Shown one piece after another: positions 54,979 to 64,000 of a stretch of DNA of 64,000 bases (the stretch's first letter is position 1; each line of letters begins with the position of its first letter). The notes below the pieces were generated by a model. The model had not been told where the DNA came from. It saw only the letters and a program-made list of their open reading frames with translations, and did not search any database. This DNA comes from Pirellulaceae bacterium (GTDB taxonomy: Bacteria; Planctomycetota; Planctomycetia; Pirellulales; Pirellulaceae): NCBI GenBank assembly GCA_022448315.1, contig JAKVCA010000016.1, forward strand, positions 118,684-182,683, read 5' to 3'. Made by a program: the position numbers and the translations under genes.

Positions 54979-56589
54979 ATGGACATGGATAAGTTGGTTT
55001 CGCTCTGCAAGCGTAGAGGATTTCTCTTTCAATCCAGTGAAATCTATGGCGGAATCAATGGATTCTGGGATTACGGTCCGTTGGGCGTCGAGCTTAAGAG
55101 GAATATCAAGCAGGCCTGGTGGCAGGATATGATTACCTGCCACAACGATTTGCAATCTCCGGAAGGTGCGCCGTCAGCGTATTCCATGACGGGCCTCGAC
55201 TGCACCATTTTGATGCATCCACAGGTATGGAAATGTTCCGGTCACTATGACCTCTTTCATGATTTCATGATCGATTGCCGTGAATCCAAGAGGCGTTACC
55301 GACATGATCAGGTCAACGGGCGTTGGGTTGAAGCGAAGGGTAAAAAGATCTTTGTGACAGCCCCGGCTTCCACCGAAGAACAGGACCTGATGACCCGCCA
55401 GGCGGCGAAGTTTTTTAACTTTCGCAATAAAGATTTGGACCAGTTGAAATGGGATGGAAGCGTTGTCAGCCTCACGACGATCGAATCGTTTGATGAGGTG
55501 CTTGGTCCCGACGCGAAAACACTCGGGACTTTGACCGAGCCTCGCGAATTCAATTTGATGTTCAAGACCTTTGTTGGAGCTCTTTCAGGTGAGGAAGGCG
55601 CAGCGTTTCTTCGGCCAGAGACCGCGCAGGGGATCTTTGTCAATTTCAAAAATGTCATCGACAGTACACGATACCGCTTGCCTCTCGGAATCGCCCAAGT
55701 CGGCAAGAGTTTTCGGAATGAGATTACCCCGAGAAACTTCACGTTTCGCTCGCGTGAATTTGAACAAATGGAGATCGAGTTTTTCTGCCACCCTGACCAA
55801 TCGCAAGATTGGTATCGCTACTGGCGAGATCGGAGAATGAAGTGGTATCAAGATCTGGGACTCTCGGGAGAACGGCTCATTCTTCGCGAGCATCACAAGG
55901 CCGAACTGGCCCATTACTCAATCGGTACAGCGGACATTGAATATGCCTTTCCCTTCTTGCCGGAAGGTGAATATGGAGAGTTGGAAGGAATTGCCCATCG
56001 AGGTGACTTCGATTTGAGAAGTCATATGGAGGGTAAATTGGATGAAAATACCGATCCACTCGAACTCCAACTGAATGAGAACGGTAAACCGAAATGGAAA
56101 GGGAGTGGGAAAGATCTTACCTATCGGGATGAATTGACTGGCGAGCGTTACACGCCGCATGTCATCGAGCCTTCCGCCGGTGCTGATCGTGCCGCATTGG
56201 CATTTCTGTGTGAGGCCTACACCGAAGACGAGGCGCCGGACGACAAAGGCAAATTGCAGAGTCGGGTGGTCATGCGGTTCAACCCTCGCGTCGCTCCGAT
56301 CAAGGCTGCCGTTTTTCCCTTGGTGAAAAAAGATGGGTTACCCGAAATCGCTCAACGAATTTACATCGACCTGAAAAAGAAATTCAATGTGTTCTACGAT
56401 GAGAAAGGGGCGGTAGGGCGTCGCTACCGGCGGCAGGATGAAATCGGAACCCCTTACTGCATCACCGTGGATAGCCAAACGCTAGATGACCAAACGGTTA
56501 CGGTCAGAGACCGGGATACTTTGGAACAATGGCGAATCGGTATCGACGAGTGTCGAAGTGTCATCGCGGAGAAGTTGGAGTCGGAGTAA
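54979..56589 (+). CDS. glyQS: Glycine-tRNA ligase, single-chain (alpha2) type
   Basis: A 536-residue class II aminoacyl-tRNA synthetase charging tRNA-Gly, of the homodimeric type found in archaea, eukaryotes and many bacteria, not the alpha2beta2 GlyQ/GlyS type. MDKLVSLCKRRGFLFQSSEI and YGGINGFWDYGPLGVELKRN are its N-terminal signatures; class II motif 2 is IAQVGKSFRNEITPRNFTFR with SREFEQMEIEFF, and motif 3 is EPSAGADRAALAFLCEAY. The C-terminal anticodon-binding domain begins near FNPRVAPIKAAVFPLV and contains GRRYRRQDEIGTPYCITVD. The ATG at 54979 has AGGAAGAAC upstream. Essential housekeeping gene. Confidence 0.95.
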   Translation: MDMDKLVSLCKRRGFLFQSSEIYGGINGFWDYGPLGVELKRNIKQAWWQDMITCHNDLQSPEGAPSAYSMTGLDCTILMHPQVWKCSGHYDLFHDFMIDCRESKRRYRHDQVNGRWVEAKGKKIFVTAPASTEEQDLMTRQAAKFFNFRNKDLDQLKWDGSVVSLTTIESFDEVLGPDAKTLGTLTEPREFNLMFKTFVGALSGEEGAAFLRPETAQGIFVNFKNVIDSTRYRLPLGIAQVGKSFRNEITPRNFTFRSREFEQMEIEFFCHPDQSQDWYRYWRDRRMKWYQDLGLSGERLILREHHKAELAHYSIGTADIEYAFPFLPEGEYGELEGIAHRGDFDLRSHMEGKLDENTDPLELQLNENGKPKWKGSGKDLTYRDELTGERYTPHVIEPSAGADRAALAFLCEAYTEDEAPDDKGKLQSRVVMRFNPRVAPIKAAVFPLVKKDGLPEIAQRIYIDLKKKFNVFYDEKGAVGRRYRRQDEIGTPYCITVDSQTLDDQTVTVRDRDTLEQWRIGIDECRSVIAEKLESE

Positions 56590-56667
56590 GCGGAGCCCGC
56601 GGATGGAAAAGACTCGACGACATGAGCGATGTCTGATGTTCGCGAACATGGCTTGAGGTTTGCTGGG

Positions 56668-57744
56668 CTATTGATCCAGCACGACTACCTTTTCCGCTCC
56701 CTCTTCCGCCTCAGCGGCTTGACCAATGACCCAGGTGTTGAGACCGCACGCGTGGATCTCGTCCCGTATCGGCTGGGCATAGTAGGGGCTGGCAATGATC
56801 ACCATTCCCAGGCCCATGTTGAAAACTCTCGACATCTCTTCCGAGTCAATTTCCCCCAAGCCCTGAAGCCAGCCGAACACCGGGGGAATTTCCCAGCTGC
56901 CTCGATGGATCTGCAGCTGAATTCCGGACGGTACGATACGCTCAAGGTTCTCGCCAAGTCCGCCGCCTGTAATGTGCGCAAGTCCGTGGACCGGGCGTTT
57001 GACCTTGTAGTGCTCCAGGACTCTACGGATTGCCTTGACGTAGATGGTGGTGGGTTGCAGGAGTAGTTCCCCCACGGTCGCGTCACATTCGGGGACTTCC
57101 GATTCGGGACTCAATCCTGCGTGGTCGAACACCACTTTACGGACAAGGCTGTACCCGTTTGAGTGGAAACCGCTCGAATTGACTCCGATCAGCACATCAT
57201 CCGGTTGAATGGCCTGGCCGGTGATCAGGTTCTTTTTCTCAACAACGCCGACGCAGAAACCAGCAAGGTCATACTCGCCTTTGCGGTACAAGTCAGGCAT
57301 GACGGCGGTTTCACCTCCGAGGAGGGCACAGTCTGCTTGAACACAGCCCTCGCTGATTCCCTGAACGATTTGCTCCAGCAGCGGTGGGTCATCGTGTGAA
57401 ATCGCAACATAGTCGAGAAAGAACAGGGGTTCGGCGCCACAGCAGAGGACATCATTGACACACATCGCCACCAGATCGATGCCGACCGTATTATGAGTAT
57501 CCGTCTGATTGGCCACTTTCAGTTTGGTTCCGACACCATCGGTGCCCGAAACGAGCACAGGTGTGTCATATCGCCGGTTGAAGAGTTGGCCAGGGAAATC
57601 GAGTTGAAAGAGGCCTGCGAAACCTCCGTCGAGCTTCATGACTCGTGGCGAGTAAGTTCGATGAGTCCAGCGGGGCAGGCGAGCCATTGCGTCCGCGTAA
57701 ACATCTAAATCGACGCCGGCGTCCTTGTAGGAGAGCTTGGCCAT
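56668..57744 (-). CDS. purM: Phosphoribosylformylglycinamidine cyclo-ligase
   Basis: A 358-residue enzyme closing the imidazole ring in purine synthesis (FGAM + ATP to AIR). SYKDAGVDLDVYADAMARL opens the family; LVSGTDGVGTKLKVANQTDT and NTVGIDLVAMCVNDVLCCGA are the AIRS signature blocks, and ALLGGETAVMPDLY, GVNSSGFHSNGYSLVRKVV and HITGGGLGENLERIVP continue it. Length fits (345-360). It converges on the glycyl-tRNA synthetase gene, 78 bp away. Confidence 0.95.
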   Translation of the reverse strand: MAKLSYKDAGVDLDVYADAMARLPRWTHRTYSPRVMKLDGGFAGLFQLDFPGQLFNRRYDTPVLVSGTDGVGTKLKVANQTDTHNTVGIDLVAMCVNDVLCCGAEPLFFLDYVAISHDDPPLLEQIVQGISEGCVQADCALLGGETAVMPDLYRKGEYDLAGFCVGVVEKKNLITGQAIQPDDVLIGVNSSGFHSNGYSLVRKVVFDHAGLSPESEVPECDATVGELLLQPTTIYVKAIRRVLEHYKVKRPVHGLAHITGGGLGENLERIVPSGIQLQIHRGSWEIPPVFGWLQGLGEIDSEEMSRVFNMGLGMVIIASPYYAQPIRDEIHACGLNTWVIGQAAEAEEGAEKVVVLDQ

Positions 57745-58440
57745 ACTGACTTCAAATCTAACCTTGGGGTGAGTTTCGCGACCACGATCTTCGTGATGAC
57801 GGGAAAAAGGCAGTAAATTCCGAGAGAAGATCCGCTATCGAGCGACGATTTCTGCGGCAGGCCGTTGTCGGCCTGCTTTTGCCGCTTTTACCCAGCGATT
57901 TTAGCACTTACTGGCCGCTGAATGTCCCTTAATTACAATCTGCGGAGATCGATCGTCCCCGTAGACCCTCAAGTGTGAAGATCGACCGGTGATCCTACCT
58001 CGAACATCCCCACAAACAAACACCCTCAATTCTCGCAAATGGGGAAAATGTCTGCGAAGCTTCTCTGTTTTAGCCGAATCTTGTTTTTGTTGCGACTGGA
58101 CTACGAGGCGAACGAAAACCATCATTGGGCCTGCTTTCAAGTTCTCCCCTCGATAAACGAGTGGTACTCTTTGGCGTGTTCAATGACCCCGATGTCCTGT
58201 CTGGAAGATGTGACGATGATCGCGATTCTGGCGATCGTCTCGATAATCGGCTTCCAGGCCAGCCAAGCTTATCTGACGCTTCGATCTCACGGGTAAGCGG
58301 AACGAAATTGTCTCCTTCGCCCAAAAGTTGGCCGGAATGCCAGTATCTGGTGGTTTCTGGTCTGCAAAAGAAAGACGATTTCGAGCGACTGGTTTCGCAG
58401 AAATGACGAATGGGAATCACTCCAGGAGACGTCCCAACTG
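57745..58440. other. Divergent intergenic region upstream of purM and glgX
   Basis: About 700 bp. It contains the hairpin at 57857-57880 (listed separately). A plus-strand ATG at 58216 with GGAAG upstream opens a 26-codon hydrophobic peptide frame (IAILAIVSIIGFQASQAYLT) ending at 58296; this could be a tiny membrane peptide but is unconfirmed. Otherwise no gene was recognised. Confidence 0.45.
57857..57880 (+). terminator. Hairpin with short T-run
   Basis: GCAGGCCG (57857-57864) and CGGCCTGC (57869-57876) pair around a TTGT loop, followed by TTTT. It reads as a terminator for plus-strand transcription, but no plus-strand gene precedes it directly, so its role is unclear. Confidence 0.5.
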
Positions 58441-60522
58441 ATGCTCATGCGGCACTCACACCCCGAATTACAGTTGACTCATATTCTCCCCTACGGTGCC
58501 GTGGTCCACGACCGCGGTGTCCAGTTCGTGATTTTCAGTCGCTCTGCGACAAGCATGCGTTTATTGCTTTTCGATGATGTCGATGACTTCGAGCCAGCAG
58601 AAATTATCGAGTTTGACCGCGAATCGGATCGTTGGGGAGATATTTGGAGCGTCTTTGTACCGGGTGTGGGAGCGGGGCAGCTTTATCAGTTTCAGGCAGA
58701 CGGCCCCTATGCGCCGGAAAAAGGGATGCGTTTTGATGGTAATGCCCGTTTAATCGACCCCTATGCCAAGGCTCTTGCTGGCACTTTCCAGAAGTCCACC
58801 GATGGTGTTATCCGTCCCCCAAAGTGCGTCGTGGTTGACGACTTTTTCGACTGGGAAGGGGATCGACACATCAAGCGCGAACTGTCCGAAAGTGTCATTT
58901 ATGAGTTGCATGTTCGCGGCTTTACCAACAGTCCGACCAGCGGTGTCGAGCATCCAGGGACCTATCTCGGGGTCATTGAGAAGATTCCGTATCTCAAGGA
59001 CCTCGGGGTAACTGCGGTCGAGCTCATGCCCATCCATGAATTTCCGATTCTCGACATCTATGGCAACCCGCCAAAAAATCCCAACTACTGGGGTTACGAC
59101 TCGATGGCATTTTTTGCCCCACATCGAGGGTATGCGGCAAGTGCAACGCCAGGGAGCCAGGTGACCGAATTCAAGCAGATGGTCAAAGCTTTGCATGAGG
59201 CTGGGATCGAAGTCATTCTTGATGTGGTGTTCAATCACACTTGCGAAGGCAACGAACAGGGACCTGTACTGAGTTTCAAGGGTCTGGAAAACTCCGTGTA
59301 CTACATGCTGGAATCTGATCCGAAGTACTACAAAAACTATTCGGGTTGCGGAAACACGGTCAATGGAAATCACCCCATCGTTCGCGAGATGATTTTTCAC
59401 TGCCTGAGGCACTGGGTGCACAACTATCACATTGACGGATTTCGTTTTGATCTGGCCTCCATTCTCAGTCGAGATCGTAACGGTGATCTGGTTCCGAATC
59501 CTCCTTTGGTCGAAGCCATTGGCGAAGATCCGCTTCTTGCGGATACAAAGATCATTGCTGAAGCCTGGGATGCGGCCGGGGCTTATCAAGTTGGCTCTTT
59601 CGGTGACCATCGATGGGCCGAATGGAATGGTCGCTACCGGGATGATGTTCGGCGATATTGGAGGGGCGACGGGGGGATGCTCGGTGCCATGGCGACCCGG
59701 CTCTCGGGTTCAAGTGATCTGTACCAGTCGGGTGGCCGTCAACCTCACTGCAGCATCAATTTCGTGACCTCTCATGATGGTTTCACGATGAACGACCTTG
59801 TCAGTTTTCGAGAAAAACATAATTACGAAAACGGCGAGGACAACCGTGATGGCGACAACAACAACCATAGTGATAACTATGGTGTAGAGGGACCGACGGA
59901 TCGGAAATTGATCGATGATCTTCGTCTCCGCCAGATCAAAAACATGATGGCGACACTGTTGCTTAGTCAGGGTGTGCCGATGATGGTCGCCGGCGATGAA
60001 ATTCGCCGAACACAAAACGGCAACAATAACGCCTATTGCCAAGATACACCTGTTTCCTGGTTTGACTGGGATTTGGTGGGTGAGAATCAGGAGCTGCTGC
60101 GTTTTTCCAAGGCTCTGATTCAATTCAGGAAAATGCAACCTGCCGTGCGACGCCAGTCATTCCTTACGGGGGATGCCGTCGCACCGGATCAACTACCCGA
60201 CGTGAGCTGGTACAGCCCGATCGGTACCGCCGTGGATTGGCACCATGATCAGGCCATGATCTGCCTGTTGTTGGCACCTCCAGCCAATGAGGATCCCGAG
60301 GGAGCGGGGCGTGATGTGCTATTCATGCTGAATGCGAGTGCTTACGGTCGGGAATTCATTGTTCCGCCGGTGGCAAAATCGACTCAATGGCGTTTGTTTA
60401 TCGATACGGCTGAGAAGGAACCTAACGACGCTTTCCCAAATCTTGACGGTCCCCCGCTGCCCGGGGATGGTCGCTTGACCCTGCCAGATCGAAGCCTCTG
60501 TTGCTTTATCGCGGAACCTTGA
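58441..60522 (+). CDS. glgX: Glycogen debranching enzyme GlgX-type
   Basis: A 693-residue isoamylase-type enzyme that hydrolyses alpha-1,6 branches in glycogen. An N-terminal CBM48 domain (residues about 10-110) precedes the GH13 barrel. Conserved regions are visible: I VILDVVFNHTCEG, II DGFRFDLASILSRD with the catalytic Asp, III IIAEAWDAAGAYQ with the acid Glu, IV INFVTSHDGFTMNDLVSFRE. YELHVRGFTNSPTSGVEHPG and LLLSQGVPMMVAGDEIRRTQ are GlgX/TreX-like. No other glycogen gene is in the window. The ATG at 58441 is used; another in-frame ATG lies two codons later (58447). Confidence 0.94.
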   Translation: MLMRHSHPELQLTHILPYGAVVHDRGVQFVIFSRSATSMRLLLFDDVDDFEPAEIIEFDRESDRWGDIWSVFVPGVGAGQLYQFQADGPYAPEKGMRFDGNARLIDPYAKALAGTFQKSTDGVIRPPKCVVVDDFFDWEGDRHIKRELSESVIYELHVRGFTNSPTSGVEHPGTYLGVIEKIPYLKDLGVTAVELMPIHEFPILDIYGNPPKNPNYWGYDSMAFFAPHRGYAASATPGSQVTEFKQMVKALHEAGIEVILDVVFNHTCEGNEQGPVLSFKGLENSVYYMLESDPKYYKNYSGCGNTVNGNHPIVREMIFHCLRHWVHNYHIDGFRFDLASILSRDRNGDLVPNPPLVEAIGEDPLLADTKIIAEAWDAAGAYQVGSFGDHRWAEWNGRYRDDVRRYWRGDGGMLGAMATRLSGSSDLYQSGGRQPHCSINFVTSHDGFTMNDLVSFREKHNYENGEDNRDGDNNNHSDNYGVEGPTDRKLIDDLRLRQIKNMMATLLLSQGVPMMVAGDEIRRTQNGNNNAYCQDTPVSWFDWDLVGENQELLRFSKALIQFRKMQPAVRRQSFLTGDAVAPDQLPDVSWYSPIGTAVDWHHDQAMICLLLAPPANEDPEGAGRDVLFMLNASAYGREFIVPPVAKSTQWRLFIDTAEKEPNDAFPNLDGPPLPGDGRLTLPDRSLCCFIAEP

Positions 60523-60742
60523 TCTTTGTTTTCCAATGCTCACGCCGCCTTCGCCTAGACCCTTTCGTCTCTCTGAAAGGGGGTCGTCCACCCTCCTTAC
60601 TTCAAGAGTCAAATTTTTTCAAAAAAAAAAGACCCAAAACGGAGTTGCGCGCGAATAGTGTCACGAGCTCAAAACGAATCGCGAGAAACAACCTGAGAAA
60701 TCAGGCTTACAACACAATTTTCTGAACGTAAGGATTTGAAAC

Positions 60743-61231
60743 ATGTTGAAGTACGCTCTGGTCGCACTCATCGCTGCTACCGCTTCTTTTTCCGCCACTG
60801 ACGTCAAAGCGGAAACCGCTGGCAAGACGATCGTTGAGATCGCTGCAGGGGCTGAAGATTTCAGCACACTTGTTGCTGCAGTGAAAGCTGCTGGTTTGGT
60901 CGACGTGCTTTCCAGCAAAGGACCCTTCACCGTTTTCGCACCAACAAATGAAGCCTTCGCAAAGCTTCCAGAAGGAACGGTTGAAAGCCTCTTGAAGCCC
61001 GAGAACAAGGACAAGCTCATCGCTGTCCTGAAGTACCACGTTGTGCCTGGGAAGGTCATGGCAAAGGACGTTGTTAAGGTCGACTCCGCAAAAACCGCTC
61101 AGGGTTCCAGCGTAACAGTGACTGTCGAAGGTAAGACCGTGAAGGTTGACAATGCGACTGTCGTCAAGACCGACATCGAAGCAAGCAATGGCGTCATTCA
61201 CGTCATCGACACCGTGATCATTCCCGAATAA
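60743..61231 (+). CDS. Fasciclin-domain exported protein
   Basis: A 162-residue protein with a signal peptide (residues 1-23, [20 protein letters not shown]). A single FAS1 domain follows: [39 protein letters not shown], and [15 protein letters not shown], then [13 protein letters not shown] at the end. FAS1 domains mediate adhesion or matrix binding. The ATG at 60743 has AAGGA about ten bases upstream. Codon choice (many GCT, AAG, CTT) looks biased toward high expression. A terminator follows directly. Confidence 0.93.
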   Translation: MLKYALVALIAATASFSATDVKAETAGKTIVEIAAGAEDFSTLVAAVKAAGLVDVLSSKGPFTVFAPTNEAFAKLPEGTVESLLKPENKDKLIAVLKYHVVPGKVMAKDVVKVDSAKTAQGSSVTVTVEGKTVKVDNATVVKTDIEASNGVIHVIDTVIIPE

Positions 61232-61260
61232 GACCGGTCTGAAACGCGTGATTCGATCAT

Positions 61261-61302
61261 AAAGCCGAGTGTTCGCCCCGCGTGTGAACACCCGGCTTTT
61301 TA
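61261..61302 (+). terminator. Terminator after the fasciclin gene
   Basis: AAAGCCG (61261-61267) and GTGTTC (61269-61274) pair with GAACAC (61286-61291) and CGGCTTT (61293-61299), then TTTA. A long GC-rich stem with one mismatch, 30 bp after the stop. It also ends just before the opposing gene's stop at 61300, so it may serve both strands. Confidence 0.85.
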
Positions 61303-63681
61303 TTGCGCTCTCCTCCCGTAAAGAAGATGCTTGGCTCGCCTTTCTCGGAAGCCGACAAGTTGTTCGGCACACAATTCTTGAAGTTCCGCGGAAGTGCTTC
61401 CACCGCGAAATGCTTCGAAAATTTCTACATTGCCCAGCAACCGTGCGTAGTTTTCAGACTCCCATGCATCGGTATACAGGTCTCTTAGTGCCGTTGCTAC
61501 GGTCCATCCCAGTTGAAGGGCGTTCAACGCCTCATGCTGCGTGATGATGAAAGAGGTTCCTTGGCACTCGACGCCTTGATACTTACTTGATTCTGGAGTG
61601 AAACGAACCGGTACGAAGGCGACACCACTCAAGCCTTGCCGGTTAAGATGAGCTGACAGTGCGACGCCGTCGATCCATGGTGCGCCAATCCACTCAAAGG
61701 GTGTGTCGGTTCCTCGCCCTACTGAAAGATTGGTCATTTCCATGAGTCCAATACCGGGGTAGAGCCGCGCCGCATTGAGACGTCGCATGTTGGGGGAGGG
61801 GGATGTCCAAGGAAGTCCGGTTTTTTCCAGAGATTGTCGGCCTTCCCAATTCTCGCAACGCACGACATCTAGCTTGAGGTTCATTCTTCGTTCTTCACGG
61901 AACAGCAACGACAATTCACCGACCGTCATCCCATGCTGGACCGCGATCGTGTGGTAGCCGACAAAAGACTCCTTATCAGCATCCAGAATGGGCCCACGAA
62001 CGTCTTTTCCTCCGAGTGGATTGGGTCGATCAAGAACCAGAAATTCAATGTTTTGCTCAGCGGCCGCCTCCATCGCCAAACCCATCGTGGAAATGTAAGT
62101 GTAGAACCGTGTTCCGATATCCTGGATGTCGAACACCAGAGTATCCAATCCCTCCAGCATCTCGGGGGTAGGTCTTCTTGTTTTGCCATAGAGGCTGAAG
62201 ATCTTTAATCCACTGATAGGGTCCCGTTGATCGTCAATCTGTTTTTGATCCAGTTCTCCTTTGAAGCCATGCTCAGGACTGAAAATGGCGTGAAGATCGA
62301 CGTTTTCGGAGTCTTTCATGAGTTGGACGAGTGAAATCCCGTCTCGGGTTTGACCGGTATGGTTGGTGATCAGTCCGACCCGTTTGCCTCGCAAAGCTTT
62401 AAAGTTGGTTTCCGCAAGAATGTCAGCCCCTGTTTTGACCTTGGTCATGACAGGTTGATCGTTTTTAAGCTTCAGGGTTTCAGGATCCAAGGAGGCAGCA
62501 GCGATGGTGCCGATTGCACCCGCAACGCGATTCACCGATCCTTTGCCGTCAGGGTGAAGCCGATTGCTCAGGAAAATGACGAATAGATCGAGGGCTGGAT
62601 CCACCCACAAGGATGTTCCAGTGAAACCACCATGACCGATCGCTTCGGGTGAAAAATACTCACCGCGGTTCGACGAGTAAACGCTTAATTTGTCCCAGCC
62701 AAGGCCACGGATCTGCTGCTTCGGCAGGTGTTCTGGTACAGACATTCGTCGAATGGTTGCGGGGCTAAGGATGCGTTTTTCTTTCCATTGGCCTTGATTG
62801 AGAATCATGCGACAGATGATGGACAGGTCCCCGGCGGTCGAAAACAACCCTGCATGCCCGGCGACCCCATCGAGCAGGTACGATCGAGGATCGTGGACCT
62901 CTCCGACGATCCACTGCCCATTTCGCATCTCGGTTGCCGCCGCGTTTTTCTTCAGGTCTGTTCGCGGCTTAAAGCCGGTCGATTCAAGTTCCAACACGTC
63001 GTAGAGATGACGTTGGGTATAGTCATCGAGAGCGAGGCCGCTGACCTTCTCGACCACCTTGCCCAGGACAAGGAATCCAACGTCGGTGTATTTGAACTGA
63101 GTCCCCGCGGGTGTCGAAAGTGGAAGCTCGTAGATGCGTTGCCATGCCTTTTCAACGCCGTCTTCGTAATCGGCTAAGGCATTATCTGGAATAAGGCCTC
63201 CTTGATGGGTCAGGAGTTGCAGGATGGTCACTGACTCTTTCCCGTTCTGACCAAACTCTGGTAAATAAAGGCGGACTGGATCTCGCAGGCGTACTCTTCC
63301 CTCCTCGACCAATTTCATGACACTGAGACCCGTTGCCAGAGGCTTGGTGAGTGAGGCGAGGTCGAACAGCGTCGTTGTTGTCATGGGGTTGGGAGTGGGT
63401 TCAACCTGGCGATCGCCAAATGCCTCGAAATAGGCGATCCCATCACGTCTTCCAATGCAAACAACGGCTCCAGCCATCTGCCCATTTTGTAACGCGTTAT
63501 GGATTAACGGGGGAATTGCTTCGAGTGTCTGTGCATCGAGTCCAAGCTCACCAGAATCTTGCTTTCCCGGGGCTTTAATCTGGGCATGAAGTTGTGAAGT
63601 GGATCCGTATGATGCTGTTGCCAACGTCAGGGCCATGAAAATCAGGGTGGATAATCGGTGTGGGAGTCGTTGAAATTTCAT
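61300..63681 (-). CDS. Serine beta-lactamase-like/DUF1343 (NamZ-type) fusion, exported
   Basis: A 793-residue two-domain exported protein. A signal peptide (LIFMALTLATASYGSTSQLH) is followed by a class C/esterase-type beta-lactamase domain (residues about 45-400) with SLTK (Ser110, Lys113) and YTD (Tyr198). A DUF1343 domain follows (about 425-790) with VGLITNHTGQTRDGISLVQL, AIFSPEHGFKGELDQKQIDD, FDIQDIGTRFYTYISTMG and LVLDRPNPLGG; DUF1343 members include NamZ, an exo-N-acetylmuramidase. So it may cut peptide or ester bonds and MurNAc ends of peptidoglycan fragments (inference from families). The ATG at 63681 is preferred to a TTG at 63702. Confidence 0.9.
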   Translation of the reverse strand: MKFQRLPHRLSTLIFMALTLATASYGSTSQLHAQIKAPGKQDSGELGLDAQTLEAIPPLIHNALQNGQMAGAVVCIGRRDGIAYFEAFGDRQVEPTPNPMTTTTLFDLASLTKPLATGLSVMKLVEEGRVRLRDPVRLYLPEFGQNGKESVTILQLLTHQGGLIPDNALADYEDGVEKAWQRIYELPLSTPAGTQFKYTDVGFLVLGKVVEKVSGLALDDYTQRHLYDVLELESTGFKPRTDLKKNAAATEMRNGQWIVGEVHDPRSYLLDGVAGHAGLFSTAGDLSIICRMILNQGQWKEKRILSPATIRRMSVPEHLPKQQIRGLGWDKLSVYSSNRGEYFSPEAIGHGGFTGTSLWVDPALDLFVIFLSNRLHPDGKGSVNRVAGAIGTIAAASLDPETLKLKNDQPVMTKVKTGADILAETNFKALRGKRVGLITNHTGQTRDGISLVQLMKDSENVDLHAIFSPEHGFKGELDQKQIDDQRDPISGLKIFSLYGKTRRPTPEMLEGLDTLVFDIQDIGTRFYTYISTMGLAMEAAAEQNIEFLVLDRPNPLGGKDVRGPILDADKESFVGYHTIAVQHGMTVGELSLLFREERRMNLKLDVVRCENWEGRQSLEKTGLPWTSPSPNMRRLNAARLYPGIGLMEMTNLSVGRGTDTPFEWIGAPWIDGVALSAHLNRQGLSGVAFVPVRFTPESSKYQGVECQGTSFIITQHEALNALQLGWTVATALRDLYTDAWESENYARLLGNVEIFEAFRGGSTSAELQELCAEQLVGFRERRAKHLLYGRRAQ

Positions 63682-63746
63682 CAGGGGACTTACCGGTATC
63701 AAGGAGGGTTATTGGTCGTAATTTTGGGTTTCAGGGGTATTTGAAT

Positions 63747-64000
63747 TCACAGATTCGTCCCCTTTGAGGAGCGGCCCAAAGGACTTCGTCCATGAAAGAA
63801 TGCCGAAAATAAGAGTCCAAAAACTGCGACGAAAGCAGTGCCGAGCAACGCATGCCAGGGCCATGCAATGTCCGTGAAAAATCGGATTAATGTCATGGCG
63901 ATGAGCCCCACGAGGAAAGCGGCCATGACGGACCTTGACGACAGTTGGCGTGGGTAGAAACAAAGCACCAGCAATCCGAGCAAAAGGCCTGTCGTGTAGG
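63747..64000 (-). CDS. Sodium:solute symporter, C-terminal part
   Basis: The frame is open to the window edge, so only the last about 84 residues are seen; the start lies outside. Two to three hydrophobic helices are visible (GLLLGLLVLCFYPRQLSSRS, then AAFLVGLIAMTLIRFFTDIA and HALLGTAFVAVFGLLFSAFF), as at the end of sodium/solute symporter (SSS) family transporters. It reads into the NamZ-type fusion gene with 65 bp between, so co-transcription is probable. Family assignment is moderate because only the end is visible. Confidence 0.6.
   Translation of the reverse strand, partial: YTTGLLLGLLVLCFYPRQLSSRSVMAAFLVGLIAMTLIRFFTDIAWPWHALLGTAFVAVFGLLFSAFFHGRSPLGRSSKGTNL

Noticed and set aside
1-64000. 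CRISPR arrays, transposases, integrases or phage genes
   Set aside because: No regularly spaced repeats with spacers and no recognisable transposase, integrase or phage structural product was found.

Overview
The window is a bacterial chromosome segment from a planctomycete, probably a marine-type member of the Pirellulaceae/Planctomycetaceae. This rests on gene content: a DUF1501 sulfatase-like protein, tandem DUF1080 domains, two exported Gfo/Idh/MocA oxidoreductases with RR-type leaders, a redoxin/cytochrome c/copper-monooxygenase-like/EF-hand fusion, an NHL propeller, a DUF11 repeat surface protein, a NamZ-type DUF1343 fusion, FloA, and an archaeal/eukaryote-like single-chain glycyl-tRNA synthetase. 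Gene density is moderate and both strands are used, with many 300-1200 bp gaps. No rRNA, tRNA, CRISPR array, prophage or insertion sequence was recognised.

Layout. 1-8.9 kb (+): end of a DUF1501 protein, oligoendopeptidase F, a Ski2-like helicase and a large anchored DUF11-repeat protein. 8.9-25.5 kb is mostly minus strand: a DUF1080 protein, then (plus) an SDR reductase-like protein, a decayed M28/PDZ peptidase gene, an RND/MMPL exporter, the redoxin/cytochrome/copper fusion, a 1.2-kb gene-poor stretch with two strong inverted repeats, an NHL/Gfo-Idh/SMP-30 gene run, a MSOX/MTOX-family flavin oxidase and a lipoprotein. 25.7-34.7 kb: divergent queE and queF (7-deazaguanine pathway), a NagB-like deaminase coupled to queF, a TIM-barrel sugar isomerase, a 0.94-kb gene-poor stretch with a tandem repeat, a DksA-type zinc-finger protein, an HtrA protease, a nucleoside hydrolase, and trpD overlapping an MFS transporter.

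34.8-44.5 kb: a 33-residue very basic microprotein gene, trmB, a class II photolyase, pyruvate kinase, a second Gfo/Idh oxidoreductase, a C-terminally truncated PLP aminotransferase, an SGNH hydrolase fused to a Dabb domain, and a zinc-ribbon membrane protein. 45.5-57.7 kb: the primary sigma factor (TTG start, strong terminator), a 685-residue coiled-coil protein, floA with a small companion gene, a beta-hydroxyacid dehydrogenase, sufS, comB, glyS-type glycyl-tRNA synthetase and purM (minus). 58.4-64 kb: glgX, a fasciclin-domain exported protein with a clear terminator, a beta-lactamase/NamZ fusion, and the end of a sodium:solute symporter.

Most genes are housekeeping or typical planctomycete accessory functions. 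I did not find a convincing new defence or mobile system. The observations most worth checking are the 33-residue microprotein, the 16-bp perfect inverted repeat at 18563-18635, the two decaying genes (M28 peptidase, aminotransferase), the SGNH-Dabb fusion, the uncharacterised C-terminal domain of the SDR protein, and the possible muropeptide-salvage cluster at the right end.
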